Shown here piece by piece: positions 37,517-46,550 of a DNA stretch of 64,000 nucleotides. Source of the DNA: Streptomyces sp. B3I8 (GTDB lineage Bacteria > Actinomycetota > Actinomycetes > Streptomycetales > Streptomycetaceae); NCBI RefSeq assembly GCF_030816915.1, contig NZ_JAUSYN010000002.1, positions 2,369,501 through 2,433,500 on the forward strand. The letters run 5' to 3'. Both the position numbers and the translations under genes were made by a program. The notes under the pieces were generated by a model, which did not search any database, was not told the origin of the DNA, and saw nothing but the letters and a program-made list of their open reading frames with translations. The first letter of the stretch is position 1; each line of letters starts with the position of its first letter.

Positions 37517-37756
37517 TCAGTGGTTGACGCAGGTGTTGCCGAACGCCGGGTTCAGCGCGCCGATGACGTTGATCGTGTTGCCGCAGACGTTGACCGGCAC
37601 GTGGATCGGAGCCTGAATGGCGTTGCCCGACACAACACCCGGCGAGTGGGCGGCGACGGCCCCGGCGTCAGCGTCGGCAGCGGCAATGCCGGCGGTGCCC
37701 GCCACAGCCGCGGCGGCAACGGTGGTGAGGGCCAGGCCCTTCGCGATACGCGACAT
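37517..37756 (-). CDS. chpF: Short chaplin (ChpF position)
   Basis: This 79-residue protein has a signal peptide (MSRIAKGLALTTVAAAAVAG, cleavage near residue 29) and one chaplin domain with Cys58 (VNVCGN) and Cys76 (NTCVN) around INVIGALNPAFGN. This is the typical short chaplin, which self-assembles at the air interface of aerial hyphae. ATG 37756 follows CAAGGAGC. The symbol reflects position (between melC and a glycan locus with a MurJ-like gene) as recalled from S. coelicolor. Confidence 0.88.
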   Translation of the reverse strand: MSRIAKGLALTTVAAAAVAGTAGIAAADADAGAVAAHSPGVVSGNAIQAPIHVPVNVCGNTINVIGALNPAFGNTCVNH

Positions 37757-37777
37757 GGAGAAGTGCTCCTTGGGTTG

Positions 37778-37906
37778 TCACAACGGCCGGGCGGAATGCC
37801 CGACGCTGAACCAACGCGTGGCCGCCGCCCGGGTTGTGGCGCCGATGGGGTGAAACTCGGCGGTACGGCGATTGACCAGCTCGACACAGTTGCCGGTTTT
37901 ATCCAT
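37778..37906 (-). CDS. Possible 42-residue peptide upstream of the chaplin
   Basis: A short frame (MDKTGNCVELVNRRTAEFHP, ending GHSARPL) starts at ATG 37906 behind AAGGGGGATGTA and stops 21 bases before the chaplin ATG on the same strand. The SD spacing is good and the third positions are moderately GC-rich. It could be a small protein, a leader peptide for the chaplin, or chance. No family is recognised. Confidence 0.3.
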   Translation of the reverse strand: MDKTGNCVELVNRRTAEFHPIGATTRAAATRWFSVGHSARPL

Positions 37907-37979
37907 TACATCCCCCTTGTGGCTACAGTGGCGAGCCGTCCGAGACCACCCACGAGCCGCGAAGGGTGCACCGACGGTC

Positions 37980-39191
37980 ATGCGTTTTTCCTCCGGTCAT
38001 TCCCTGGGCCGCGCGATCGCGTGCGCCTGCGCCCTCCTCTCCCTCTGGGCCCCCGCGGCCACCACAGCCACTGCGGCCCCGCCCGCCCCGTCGGCCGCGC
38101 AGGCCGCGCCGGCCCCGGCCTTCGTGCCGGAACAGTGGCGCGTTCCGTTCGCCGAGCGGTATCGCGCCCTGCGGCACGGCGGCATTGTCCGGGCGGCCGG
38201 TACCGCCGTGACCTGTTCCGGCGGGCCCGCCCACACCCCGGGCGGCGGCCGCGCCTGTCTCGACGCCCGCGCCGGCGGTGAGGGCGCCAACGGAGACTTC
38301 GACATGACGTACGTCGACGTCGACGACGATCCGAACACCTACAACTCCAGTCGCGCCGAACTCGGTCTGCCGCCGGGTGCGTACGTCCGTTACGCACGCC
38401 TGTACTGGGGCGGCAACCTGCGCGTCGGCGAGCAGAAGCCGCCCGCGGACAACGGGCGGGTGCTCGTCGCCGAGCCGGGCGGCCACTACAAGGAGCTGTC
38501 GGCGGACACCGTCGTCGGTCACCGGGCAACCGACGGCGCGGACGCCTACCAGGCCTCGGCGGACGTCACCGGGCTGGTCCGGTCGAGCGGCTCGGGCGCG
38601 TACACGGTGGCGCAGATCAATGTGGCCAAGGGCCGTTCGGCCGCCGGTTCCTGGGGCGGCTGGACGCTGGTGGTGGCGTACGAGAAGGCGTCGGAACCCC
38701 TGCGGCACCTGGCGTTGTGGGACGGGTTCGAGGCGCTCGCGCCGGGCACGCGCGCACTGGTGCGCATGCACCGGCTGCCGTTCGCGCCGGGTGCGCACGG
38801 CCTCGTGGGACTGGTCGCCTACAACGGCGACCGGGGGCGTACGGGCGACTCGTTGAGCGTGTCGGCGGGCGAGGGGGCGCGCACGGTACTGAGTGATTCC
38901 GCCAATCCGCCTACCGACGTATTGAACTCGACCATCGCGGGACCGGACGGATCGTCAGAGGAAATGACCGGATCGCCCGGACTTGCCGGGCCGTATCGGC
39001 CGACTTCTTCTCCGAGTGGCCCGGGCCCGCGCCGATCGGGCCCCGTGAACACCCTCGGATACGACTCCGACGTGCTCGATCTCGGCGACGCGACCCGGAA
39101 CGGGGGTGACCGGTTGGACTTTCAGATCGTTTCACAACGCGACGCGGCCTGGGCCGGGGTGCTCTTCACCGCAGTCGATGCCCAGCAGTGA
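37980..39191 (+). CDS. Secreted protein of unknown function at the head of the glycan locus
   Basis: This 403-residue protein has an N-terminal signal peptide (MRFSSGHSLGRAIACACALL, cleaved near residue 35). The mature part is beta-rich and begins with VPFAERYRALRHGGIVRAAGTAVTCSG. It contains DMTYVDVDDDPNTYNSS, RYARLYWGGNL, GSWGGWTLVVAYEKA and, near the end, NTLGYDSDVLDLGDA and GDRLDFQIVSQRDAAWAG. I recall these features from the N-terminal module of large Streptomyces adhesin-like proteins (DUF3344 type). Here no DUF11 repeats or anchor follow. ATG 37980 was chosen because the signal peptide begins there, although the SD is weak. The next gene follows 40 bases later. Confidence 0.75.
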   Translation: MRFSSGHSLGRAIACACALLSLWAPAATTATAAPPAPSAAQAAPAPAFVPEQWRVPFAERYRALRHGGIVRAAGTAVTCSGGPAHTPGGGRACLDARAGGEGANGDFDMTYVDVDDDPNTYNSSRAELGLPPGAYVRYARLYWGGNLRVGEQKPPADNGRVLVAEPGGHYKELSADTVVGHRATDGADAYQASADVTGLVRSSGSGAYTVAQINVAKGRSAAGSWGGWTLVVAYEKASEPLRHLALWDGFEALAPGTRALVRMHRLPFAPGAHGLVGLVAYNGDRGRTGDSLSVSAGEGARTVLSDSANPPTDVLNSTIAGPDGSSEEMTGSPGLAGPYRPTSSPSGPGPRRSGPVNTLGYDSDVLDLGDATRNGGDRLDFQIVSQRDAAWAGVLFTAVDAQQ

Positions 39192-39231
39192 CGCGCGCCG
39201 CCTGGCGCCGTCCGTGACCGAGGAACCGAGC

Positions 39232-40674
39232 ATGCGCCAGCCAACGACCGGCCGTGGGCCACTCGTCCTGCACATCACCCAGCCGGTCGACGGCGGAGTG
39301 GCCCGCGTGGTGGGCGACCTGGTGCACGCCCAGCGGGCCGCCGGTCTCCGCGTGGCCGTGGCCTGCCCTGACGGCTCCCGGCTCGCCGGCACGTTGCGGG
39401 CACTCGGCGCGGAGGTGCACGACTGGCCGGCGACCCGCTCCCCGGGGCGTGCGCTGCCCGGAGAGGTACGGCGGCTCCGGCGCGTGCTCGCCGGGACGCG
39501 ACCGGACCTGGTGCACGCCCACAGCGCGAAAGCCGGGCTCGTGGCCCGGCTCACCGTGCGGGGCCGGGTGCCGACCGTGTTCCAGCCGCACGCCTGGTCG
39601 TTCGAGGCGGTGGACGGTGCGCTGGCGGCGCTGTCGGTGCGCTGGGAACGCTGGGGCGCCCGCTGGGCCTCCCGCGTGGTGTGCGTCAGCGAGGCGGAGC
39701 GCGAGACCGGCGTACGCGCCGGAGTGCGCGCCGCGTGGAGTGTCGTGCCGAACGGGGTGGACACCGCACACCACCACCCCGCACCGCACGCTGACGCGCG
39801 CTCCGGACTCGCTCTCCTCTCCGACACCGGCTCCGACGGCCACGAGGGCCCGCTCGTCGTCTGCGTCGGGCGGTTGTGCCGGCAGAAGGGGCAGGATGTG
39901 CTGCTGCGCGCCTGGCCCGCGGTGGTCCGGCAGGTGCCACGGGCGCGGCTGGTGCTGGTCGGGGACGGCCCGGAGGAGGCCCGGCTGCGGGCAGCGGCAC
40001 CCGCGTCGGTGCTGTTCGCCGGCGCCGTGGACGAGGTCGTGCCCTGGTACCGCGCGGCCGACCTGGTCGTCCTGCCCTCCCGCTGGGAGGGCATGGCGCT
40101 GGCGCCCCTGGAGGCGATGGCGTGCGGGCGGCCTGTCGTGCTGACCGAGGTGGCCGGCGCCCGGGAGTGCCTGCCGCCGGGTGAGGAGCCGGTACCCGTC
40201 GAGCGGCCGGGCCCGCTGGCCGACCGGATCGTCGCTCTGCTGCTCGATTCCCCGCTGCGTGCCCGCCTCGGTGCGGAGGCCCGCGACCACGTCGTGGCCA
40301 CGCACGACGTGCGGCGGACGGCGGAGGCAGTCATGGAGGTCTACCGCGAACTGCTCGCCCCCGCGACGCCGTCCGGGCCGACGCCGGGGGCGGCGCCCGG
40401 ACGCGCGGGGCTCACCGGGCAGCCGCGGAGCGCGGGAAACGCACGGCGCATGGCGGGCGTACGGGCCATGTGGGGTGCGACGGGCGCATGGAGCGCTTCT
40501 GCCGCCGCACCGCGCGCCTCCGTCCGCACCGCGCACCTCCCGAAAACCGTGCGTGCCAGACGCACCGACCACGTGCCGGGCGGCGGGTCCGTCCCGTGCG
40601 CCTCGTGCGCCGTGCGCGCCGAGCACACCACCGGCGCGGAAGCCACCGAGTGCAGGGAGTCCAGCCACACGTGA
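39232..40674 (+). CDS. Glycosyltransferase family 4-type enzyme
   Basis: This 480-residue cytoplasmic glycosyltransferase has a GT-B fold: N-terminal VLHITQPVDGGVARVVGDL and PDLVHAHSAKAGLVARL, then VPNGVDT, VCVGRLCRQKGQDVLLRAW, LVLVGDGPEEARL, the acceptor-side ADLVVLPSRWEGMALAPLEA with its E-x7-E type motif, and a basic end. It probably adds a sugar to a lipid-linked glycan. After about residue 385 the last 95 residues are low-complexity Arg/Ala/Ser sequence without a fold. ATG 39232 follows GAGGAA. Its stop overlaps the next start (GTGA). Confidence 0.9.
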   Translation: MRQPTTGRGPLVLHITQPVDGGVARVVGDLVHAQRAAGLRVAVACPDGSRLAGTLRALGAEVHDWPATRSPGRALPGEVRRLRRVLAGTRPDLVHAHSAKAGLVARLTVRGRVPTVFQPHAWSFEAVDGALAALSVRWERWGARWASRVVCVSEAERETGVRAGVRAAWSVVPNGVDTAHHHPAPHADARSGLALLSDTGSDGHEGPLVVCVGRLCRQKGQDVLLRAWPAVVRQVPRARLVLVGDGPEEARLRAAAPASVLFAGAVDEVVPWYRAADLVVLPSRWEGMALAPLEAMACGRPVVLTEVAGARECLPPGEEPVPVERPGPLADRIVALLLDSPLRARLGAEARDHVVATHDVRRTAEAVMEVYRELLAPATPSGPTPGAAPGRAGLTGQPRSAGNARRMAGVRAMWGATGAWSASAAAPRASVRTAHLPKTVRARRTDHVPGGGSVPCASCAVRAEHTTGAEATECRESSHT

Positions 40675-42266
40675 CTGCGGAAAGCACCGTTCCCTCCCCC
40701 GGCGGACAGCCGCGGGAGTACGGACACTCGCCCGTCTCGGTCGTCCCTCCCCGTGAGGCCGTCGACGATCACCAGTTGCCCACCGGCCGCCGGCCCGTCG
40801 TGCACCGACCGTCGGCGGCGCTGCTGCTCGCCGTGGACGCCGGGGCGGCACTGCTCGCCGGCCTCGCGGTGGACGGGACCCGGGGCCACCCGCTGGTCGT
40901 GGGGGCGCTGCTGCTCGGCGTGCTCACGCTCAACGCGCGGGCGGGTCTGCACCGCCCGCCCGCCGTGCCCGTGCTCCTCGACGAACTGCCCGCGGTGTGC
41001 GGACGGATCGCGGTGAGCTGGTGCGCGCTCGCGGCGCTCACCGCGGCGTTCGCCCCGGCGTACGCGTTGTCCGCGCACGCTCTCGTCCTCGGCTGCGTCC
41101 TGCAAGCCGCGGTGAGCGGTGCGGGCCGCGGCACGGTGCACTGGCTGCGCCGCCGGACGCTGGCCCGCCGTCCCGGCGCGGCGCTGGTGGCCGGGGACGC
41201 CGCCACCGCCCAGCGGGTGGCCGCGGCCTTTCTGCGCCACCCGGGCTGCGGGCTGCGTCCCGTCGGCGTGGTCGCGCCGGCCCCGGCCCCGGGCGGCGAC
41301 GGGCTCCCCGTACTGACCACGGCCGAAGAGGTGCGGCGGGCGTTCATCCAGAACGGCGTCCGCGCGGTCCTGCTCGTCGCGGGCGGGGGCCCCAGCACGC
41401 ATCCCCACTCGGGCCCGAGCGCGCACACGGGCACGGGTACCGGTCCCGCCGACATCCCGCCCGGCCCCGAGCACCTGGTGCTCGCACGCGAACTGGTCGC
41501 GGCCGGCTGCGCCCTGTGGCAGGTCGACGCGACGCCACCGGCGTACGGCACGGAGCAGGCGCACTTCACGCCGTACGCCGTGCAGGCCCCGTACGCCGGC
41601 GCCTCCTCCGCCCTGAGCACCCCCACCGAGCGGCTCGCCGGCTTCGTCTGCCGACGGCTCGACAACGCCGGGCGGCCGGGCCCGCGCCTCGCCACCGGCG
41701 CGAAGCGGACGCTGGACGTCCTGGTCTCCGGCACCCTGCTGCTGCTCGTCTCCCCACTGCTGCTGGGCTGCGTCCTCGTGCTGCGGCTGTCCGACGGGCC
41801 CGGCGTGGTGTTCCGGCAGGAGCGGATCGGCAAGGACGGCCTGCCGTTCACCCTCCTGAAGTTCCGTACGCACCGGCCGGCCGACGCGCACGAGGCCGCG
41901 ACCCGGTGGAGTGTCGCGAGCGAGCCGGAGATGAGCCGGTTCTGCCGGTTCCTGCGCCGCTCCTCGCTGGACGAGCTGCTGCAGCTGTGGAACGTCTTCC
42001 GGGGCGACATGAGCCTGGTCGGCCCGCGCCCCGAACGGCCGTACTTCGTCGACACCTTCAGCCAGGCGTACCCCGGTTACGCCGCCCGGCACCGGATGCC
42101 GGTCGGGATCACCGGGCTCGCCCAGGTCAGCGGGTTGCGCGGGGACACGTCCATCGAGGACCGGGCCCGCTTCGACAACGCCTACATCGACGACTGGTCG
42201 CTCTGGCAGGACGTCTGCATCCTCATGCGCACGGCCGCCGCGCTGATCCGTCCGACGGGGAGCTGA
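40671..42266 (+). CDS. Polyprenyl-phosphate sugar-1-phosphate transferase (WbaP/CpsE type)
   Basis: This 531-residue membrane enzyme starts glycan assembly by moving a sugar-phosphate to undecaprenyl phosphate. The N-terminal half has four or so membrane helices and a nucleotide-binding-like region. The C-terminal transferase domain (about 340-531) begins with a membrane helix (LDVLVSGTLLLLVSPLLLGC). It carries VVFRQERIGKDGLPF, LLKFRTH, LRRSSLDELLQLWNVFRGDM, SLVGPRPERPYFVDTF and GITGLAQVSGLRGDTS. GTG 40671 overlaps the stop of the previous gene. The sugar is not predictable from sequence. Confidence 0.92.
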   Translation: MTAESTVPSPGGQPREYGHSPVSVVPPREAVDDHQLPTGRRPVVHRPSAALLLAVDAGAALLAGLAVDGTRGHPLVVGALLLGVLTLNARAGLHRPPAVPVLLDELPAVCGRIAVSWCALAALTAAFAPAYALSAHALVLGCVLQAAVSGAGRGTVHWLRRRTLARRPGAALVAGDAATAQRVAAAFLRHPGCGLRPVGVVAPAPAPGGDGLPVLTTAEEVRRAFIQNGVRAVLLVAGGGPSTHPHSGPSAHTGTGTGPADIPPGPEHLVLARELVAAGCALWQVDATPPAYGTEQAHFTPYAVQAPYAGASSALSTPTERLAGFVCRRLDNAGRPGPRLATGAKRTLDVLVSGTLLLLVSPLLLGCVLVLRLSDGPGVVFRQERIGKDGLPFTLLKFRTHRPADAHEAATRWSVASEPEMSRFCRFLRRSSLDELLQLWNVFRGDMSLVGPRPERPYFVDTFSQAYPGYAARHRMPVGITGLAQVSGLRGDTSIEDRARFDNAYIDDWSLWQDVCILMRTAAALIRPTGS

Positions 42267-42269
42267 CCG

Positions 42270-43775
42270 GTGAGCCACGTCGCCCCGCCGCTCCCCCACC
42301 CCGGGGGCCCCTCCGGTCGGCCCCTTCCCCCCGTCACTCACCTCCCGGCCGCCTCGACGTCGTTCGGCCGCCGGATCGCCGCCGTCGCACCGGTGCTGCC
42401 GGTGGTCGCGGTCGTCGCCCTGCTCGCGCTGCCCGTCGCCCCCGGCGGCGACGGCGGCGCGACCGCGGCCGACGCCGCCTCCGGCGCACTGGTGGTGTAC
42501 TGCGCGCTCCGGCTCGTACGCGGGCGCCGGCGCCCGCTGTCGGTCACCGCCGCGGTGGTGCTGGGGCTGCCCGTCCTCGGTTTCGCCGCGGCCGCCCTCG
42601 GGGCTCCCTCGCCGGCCGAGGGCCTGGTCGGCTTCGGCCGCTATCTGCAGGTCTTCGTGCTGGTCCCGGCCGCGGTCGTCCTGCTGTTGCGGGACCGGAC
42701 GGATCTGCGGCTGCTCGCCTGGTCGTTGGTGGGGCTCGCGTTGTGGCAGGGGGCGCTCGGTGTGCACCAGTACGCCACCGGGACCGGCGCCTCGTACCGG
42801 GGCGAGGACATCCGGGCCGTGGGGACCTTCGGGGCGACGGACGTCATGGGAATGGCGGCGGTGGTGTCGTTCGGGGTGGTGTGCGCGGTCGGGCTCGCGC
42901 TCGGCGCCGGGGGCGTGCGGCAACGCGCGGGCGCCCTGGTGTGCGCGCTGGCGCTGCTCGCTCCGCTCGCGCTGTCGTTCAGCCGGGGGGCGTGGATCGC
43001 GACGACCGTGGCCTGCGGTGCCCAGCTGCTGCTCGCCGGGGTACGGCGGGCGCTGCGGGTACTGGCGGTCGTGGTGGCGGCCGGTCTGGTGCTCGTGGGC
43101 GGGTTCGGTGTCGGCTCCGCGGTGTTGCGGGAACGGCTGAGCAGCATCGGGCAGGTCACGGACGCGCCGGACCAGTCCGTCACCGACCGGTACACGATGT
43201 GGTCGGCGGCGGTCGGCATGTGGAGCGATCACCCACTGACCGGTGTCGGCCTCAAGGGTTTCCCCGAACACCGCGACGGTTACGCCTCGTTGGCGCTCTC
43301 CTCGGGCAGCGACACGGAGGGGGCGGGCGCCGCCTTCCGCAAGCAGCCGCTGCTGTCACCGCACAACATGTACCTGCTGGTGCTGAGCGAGCAGGGGTCG
43401 CTCGGCGCGACGGCCCTCGTCGGCGGCTGGCTGGCACTGCTGGTGTGCGGGATGCGGGGGCTGATCCGGGTACGCCGGGGCACGTCCGGCGCGTACGGCA
43501 CGCCCGGCGCACCCGATGGCGCGCGCGTCCGGGGCCTGACGCACGAGGGCGTTCCGCGCGGGCTCGACTGCGCACTCCTCGCGTGCGGACTGCTGATCTG
43601 GCAGCTCGTCGACTTCGCGTACGGCGACATCGGCGGGCCCTCCACCACGCTGACCGCCGTCTGTCTCGGTCTGGTGGCCCGCTGGGCGCTGGCCGACCCG
43701 GCCTGCGCGGCCGGCCCGCCCGTCCGGCCCCGTACGCACGCCCCGTCGTACTCGAAGGAGGCCGCGGCACGATGA
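42270..43775 (+). CDS. Wzy-type O-antigen polymerase/ligase family protein
   Basis: This 501-residue integral membrane protein has about eleven helices and one larger outside loop (about residues 285-365), containing TDRYTMWSAAVGMWSDHPLTGVGLKGFPEHR. The motif HPLTGVGLxxF is typical of the O-antigen ligase/Wzy_C family. It should join repeat units or ligate the glycan outside the membrane. GTG 42270 begins three bases after the transferase stop. Its own stop overlaps the ATG of the flippase gene (ATGA). Confidence 0.88.
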   Translation: MSHVAPPLPHPGGPSGRPLPPVTHLPAASTSFGRRIAAVAPVLPVVAVVALLALPVAPGGDGGATAADAASGALVVYCALRLVRGRRRPLSVTAAVVLGLPVLGFAAAALGAPSPAEGLVGFGRYLQVFVLVPAAVVLLLRDRTDLRLLAWSLVGLALWQGALGVHQYATGTGASYRGEDIRAVGTFGATDVMGMAAVVSFGVVCAVGLALGAGGVRQRAGALVCALALLAPLALSFSRGAWIATTVACGAQLLLAGVRRALRVLAVVVAAGLVLVGGFGVGSAVLRERLSSIGQVTDAPDQSVTDRYTMWSAAVGMWSDHPLTGVGLKGFPEHRDGYASLALSSGSDTEGAGAAFRKQPLLSPHNMYLLVLSEQGSLGATALVGGWLALLVCGMRGLIRVRRGTSGAYGTPGAPDGARVRGLTHEGVPRGLDCALLACGLLIWQLVDFAYGDIGGPSTTLTAVCLGLVARWALADPACAAGPPVRPRTHAPSYSKEAAAR

Positions 43776-45742
43776 CGGTGACCCCACCCCACACCGACGC
43801 CGACGCCGCGGCCACCACTGCGGCGGGGACCGCCACCGGCGTTCCACCGGTCCCCGCGGCCCGTGCGGCCACCGACCCGGCACGCGCCGGTCTCGCCCCC
43901 GCCACCGGGCGGTTCCTCGCCAGGGCCGCCCTCGTCACCATCGGGTTGTCGGTCGCGGGAGCGGTGCTCGGACTCGGCCGCGACCAGGCGCTCGCCCGGC
44001 TGTTCGGCGCCGGGCCGGAGACGGACGCCTTCCTGGTGGCCTGGACGGTGCCGGAGTTCGCGGCGACGCTGCTGATCGAGGACGGGCTCGCGTTCGTCCT
44101 GGTACCGGCGTTCAGCCGCGCGCTGGCGCGCAGGGCCGAGGGCGGCGTGGAAGACCCGGTGCGCGCGCTGGTCCGCGCGACCCTGCCGCGCCTCCTCCCG
44201 GTGTTACTCGCCGTGTCCGCGCTGCTGATCGCCGGGGCGCCGTACCTGGTCGCGGCGCTCGCGCCCGGGTTGCCCGACCCGCGGCTCGCGGTGGACTGCA
44301 CGCGGCTGACGGCCACGTGTGTACTGAGCTTCGGGCTGGCCGGGTACTGCAGCGCGGCGCTGCGCGCCCATCGGCGGTTCGTGGCACCGGCCGCGATCTA
44401 CGTCGCCTACAACATCGCCATCATCGCGGCGATGTTCCTGCTCGGGAGCGACTGGGGCGTACGGTCGGCGGCGGCCGGGGTGGCGGCCGGCGGCCTCCTC
44501 ATGGCGGCCGTCCAACTGCCGTCGCTGCGGCGTCGGCTGCGGGCCGGGAGCGCGGGGCCGACAGCCGGGGCGGCAGAGGCGGCAGGGGCGGCAGGGGCGG
44601 CAGGGGCGGCAGGGGCGGCAGGGGCAGCAGGAACGAACGGGACGGTCGGAACGAACGGGACGGTCGCACACACCGCGACCACCGCGCCGATCGAACCCAC
44701 CGGAACAGCCGGGGCTCTCCCCGGCGCCACCGGACCGGCCGCGCCCCACGAAGCCCGCCCCGCGGCCGAAGCCGCCGGAGCCGGGGGGCCGTCGGCCGGG
44801 GTCGCCGGAACCGGCGCGTCCCCCGGCGCCGCGGCGCTTTCCCCGTCGGCCGGCTCCCTCCGGTCCTCCGTCGACCTCGCCACCATCTCCCCCGTGCTGA
44901 TGTTCGCGCTGGCCCGGCAGTCGCAGGTGCTCGTCGAGCGGTTCCTCGGATCCTCGCTCCCGGCCGGGGCCATCTCGCACCTCAACTACGCCCAGAAGGT
45001 CGCGCAGATGCCGATGGTGATCGCGCTGATGCTCTGCACCGTCACCTTCCCGGTGGTGGCGCAGGCGCTCGCCGAGGGCGACACCGAGCGCGCGCGGGGG
45101 CGTGTGGAGCGGGATCTCGCGCTGGTGTCCTGCACGGTGCTGGTGGGCGCCGCGGCCGTGGTCGCGTGCGCCCCGCAGATCGTCGAACTCCTTTTCCAGC
45201 GCGGCGCGTTCACCGCGAAGGACACCGAGGCCACCGCCGCCGTGATGCGGGTGTACGCGCTCGGACTGCTCGGCCACACGCTGGTCGGCGCGCTGGCCCG
45301 CTCGTACTTCTCCGGCGGCCGGCCCACCTGGTACCCGATGTCCGCGATGGCCGCGGGCGTCGCCGTCACCTCCTGTCTCGGCGTGCTCACGGTCGGCACG
45401 TGGGGGGTGTGCGGGATCGCCGCCGCCAACGCGGCCGGTGTCACGCTCAGCGCCGCCGCCCTGCTGTACGGGACGGGCGCGCGCAGCGTGCCGGTCCGGA
45501 TCCGCGCGGTGCTCACCGAGATCGGCAGGCCGGTGCGGGCGGCGGCGGCGGCCGCCGCGCTGGGCACGTTCTGCGCGAGCCGCCCGGACTCCCCCGTGCT
45601 GGGCCTCGCCGTCGGCCTGGTGGTCGTGGCCGTCGTGTTCTTCCTCGTCGCCTGGGCGCTCGGTGCCCAGGCGGTCGCCCCCGCCGTCCGCTCCGTCACC
45701 CGCGCCGTCTCCCGGAGGCTCACCCATGTCCGTTCCCGCTGA
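43772..45742 (+). CDS. MurJ/MviN-family lipid-linked glycan flippase
   Basis: This 656-residue MOP-superfamily membrane protein has the MurJ start (LGLGRDQALARLFGAGPETDAF), RLLPVLLAVSALLIAGAPYLVAALAPG, the central FALARQSQVLVERFLGSSL and 14 or so helices. About 110 Ala/Gly/Thr-rich residues (near 258-370) interrupt the middle loop, with a 9-base (GGCGGCAGG-like) repeat at 44575-44640. Since a growing Streptomyces has another MurJ elsewhere, this copy probably serves as Wzx-like flippase for this glycan. GAAGGAG and ATGA coupling support the start. Confidence 0.9.
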   Translation: MTVTPPHTDADAAATTAAGTATGVPPVPAARAATDPARAGLAPATGRFLARAALVTIGLSVAGAVLGLGRDQALARLFGAGPETDAFLVAWTVPEFAATLLIEDGLAFVLVPAFSRALARRAEGGVEDPVRALVRATLPRLLPVLLAVSALLIAGAPYLVAALAPGLPDPRLAVDCTRLTATCVLSFGLAGYCSAALRAHRRFVAPAAIYVAYNIAIIAAMFLLGSDWGVRSAAAGVAAGGLLMAAVQLPSLRRRLRAGSAGPTAGAAEAAGAAGAAGAAGAAGAAGTNGTVGTNGTVAHTATTAPIEPTGTAGALPGATGPAAPHEARPAAEAAGAGGPSAGVAGTGASPGAAALSPSAGSLRSSVDLATISPVLMFALARQSQVLVERFLGSSLPAGAISHLNYAQKVAQMPMVIALMLCTVTFPVVAQALAEGDTERARGRVERDLALVSCTVLVGAAAVVACAPQIVELLFQRGAFTAKDTEATAAVMRVYALGLLGHTLVGALARSYFSGGRPTWYPMSAMAAGVAVTSCLGVLTVGTWGVCGIAAANAAGVTLSAAALLYGTGARSVPVRIRAVLTEIGRPVRAAAAAAALGTFCASRPDSPVLGLAVGLVVVAVVFFLVAWALGAQAVAPAVRSVTRAVSRRLTHVRSR

Positions 45743-46550
45743 CGCAATGCGTTCCCTCGGGTCCGCCGCGCCGGGCCCCAGCACCGTGCCCGCCGTACCC
45801 GTCTCCCCCAGAGCCCCCGCCTCCCGTGCGGCCATGCCCGCCGTGCCGTGGATCGCGATGTACCACTCGGTGGGCGACGCTTCCGACGACCCCTACCGCG
45901 TCACCGTCTCCCCCGCGCGGCTCGACCAGCAGCTCGGCGCGCTGCGCCGCCGGGGCCTGCGCGGGGTGGGCGTGACGGAACTGCTGGCCGCCCGCGCGCG
46001 CGGCGCGGGCGCGGGGCTCGTGGGCCTCACCTTCGACGACGGCTACGCCGACTTCGTCTCCGCCGCGCTGCCGCTGCTGCGTCGGCACGGCTTCGGCGCC
46101 ACCCTCTACGTCCTCCCCGGCCGGCTCGGCGGCGACAACGCCTGGGACCCGCTGGGCCCGCGCAAGCCGCTCCTCGACGCGGACGGCATCCGGGAGGCCG
46201 CCGCGGCCGACGGCATCGAGATCGGCTCGCACGGGCTCACCCACCTCGACCTCACCCGGGTCGACGACGAGACGCTGCGCGCCGAGGTCGCCGACAGCCG
46301 GGCCGCGCTCTTCGAGCTGGTCGGCGCGCATGTGCCGGGCTTCTGCTACCCGTACGGGACCGTGGACCGCCGGGTCGTCGAGGCGGTACGGAACGCGGGA
46401 TACGTGTACGGGTGCGCCATCGACCCCGGCCCGCTGACCGGGCCGTTCGCGCTGCCCCGGCTGCATCTCGGCGAGCGCGACACGCCGCTGCGGCTGGCGC
46501 TCAAGCGGCGGCTGCACCGGTGGCGCCGCCGCTCCGTCGAGGGGGTGTGA
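45726..46550 (+). CDS. Polysaccharide deacetylase (NodB fold)
   Basis: This 274-residue enzyme has the NodB motifs: LTFDDGYADF with the catalytic Asp and metal-binding Asp, IGSHGLTHLDLTR with two His ligands, and GFCYPYGTVDRRVVEAV. It removes acetyl groups from N-acetylated sugars. No clear signal peptide is seen, so it may act on a cytoplasmic lipid-linked intermediate or leave by another route. ATG 45726, inside the end of the flippase gene, has GGGAGG seven bases ahead. Its end overlaps the next start (GTGA). Confidence 0.9.
   Translation: MSVPADAMRSLGSAAPGPSTVPAVPVSPRAPASRAAMPAVPWIAMYHSVGDASDDPYRVTVSPARLDQQLGALRRRGLRGVGVTELLAARARGAGAGLVGLTFDDGYADFVSAALPLLRRHGFGATLYVLPGRLGGDNAWDPLGPRKPLLDADGIREAAAADGIEIGSHGLTHLDLTRVDDETLRAEVADSRAALFELVGAHVPGFCYPYGTVDRRVVEAVRNAGYVYGCAIDPGPLTGPFALPRLHLGERDTPLRLALKRRLHRWRRRSVEGV

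Noticed and set aside
44575..44640. GGCGGCAGG repeat considered as an intergenic array
   Set aside because: It lies in frame inside the flippase gene and encodes Ala/Gly, so it is a protein low-complexity loop.
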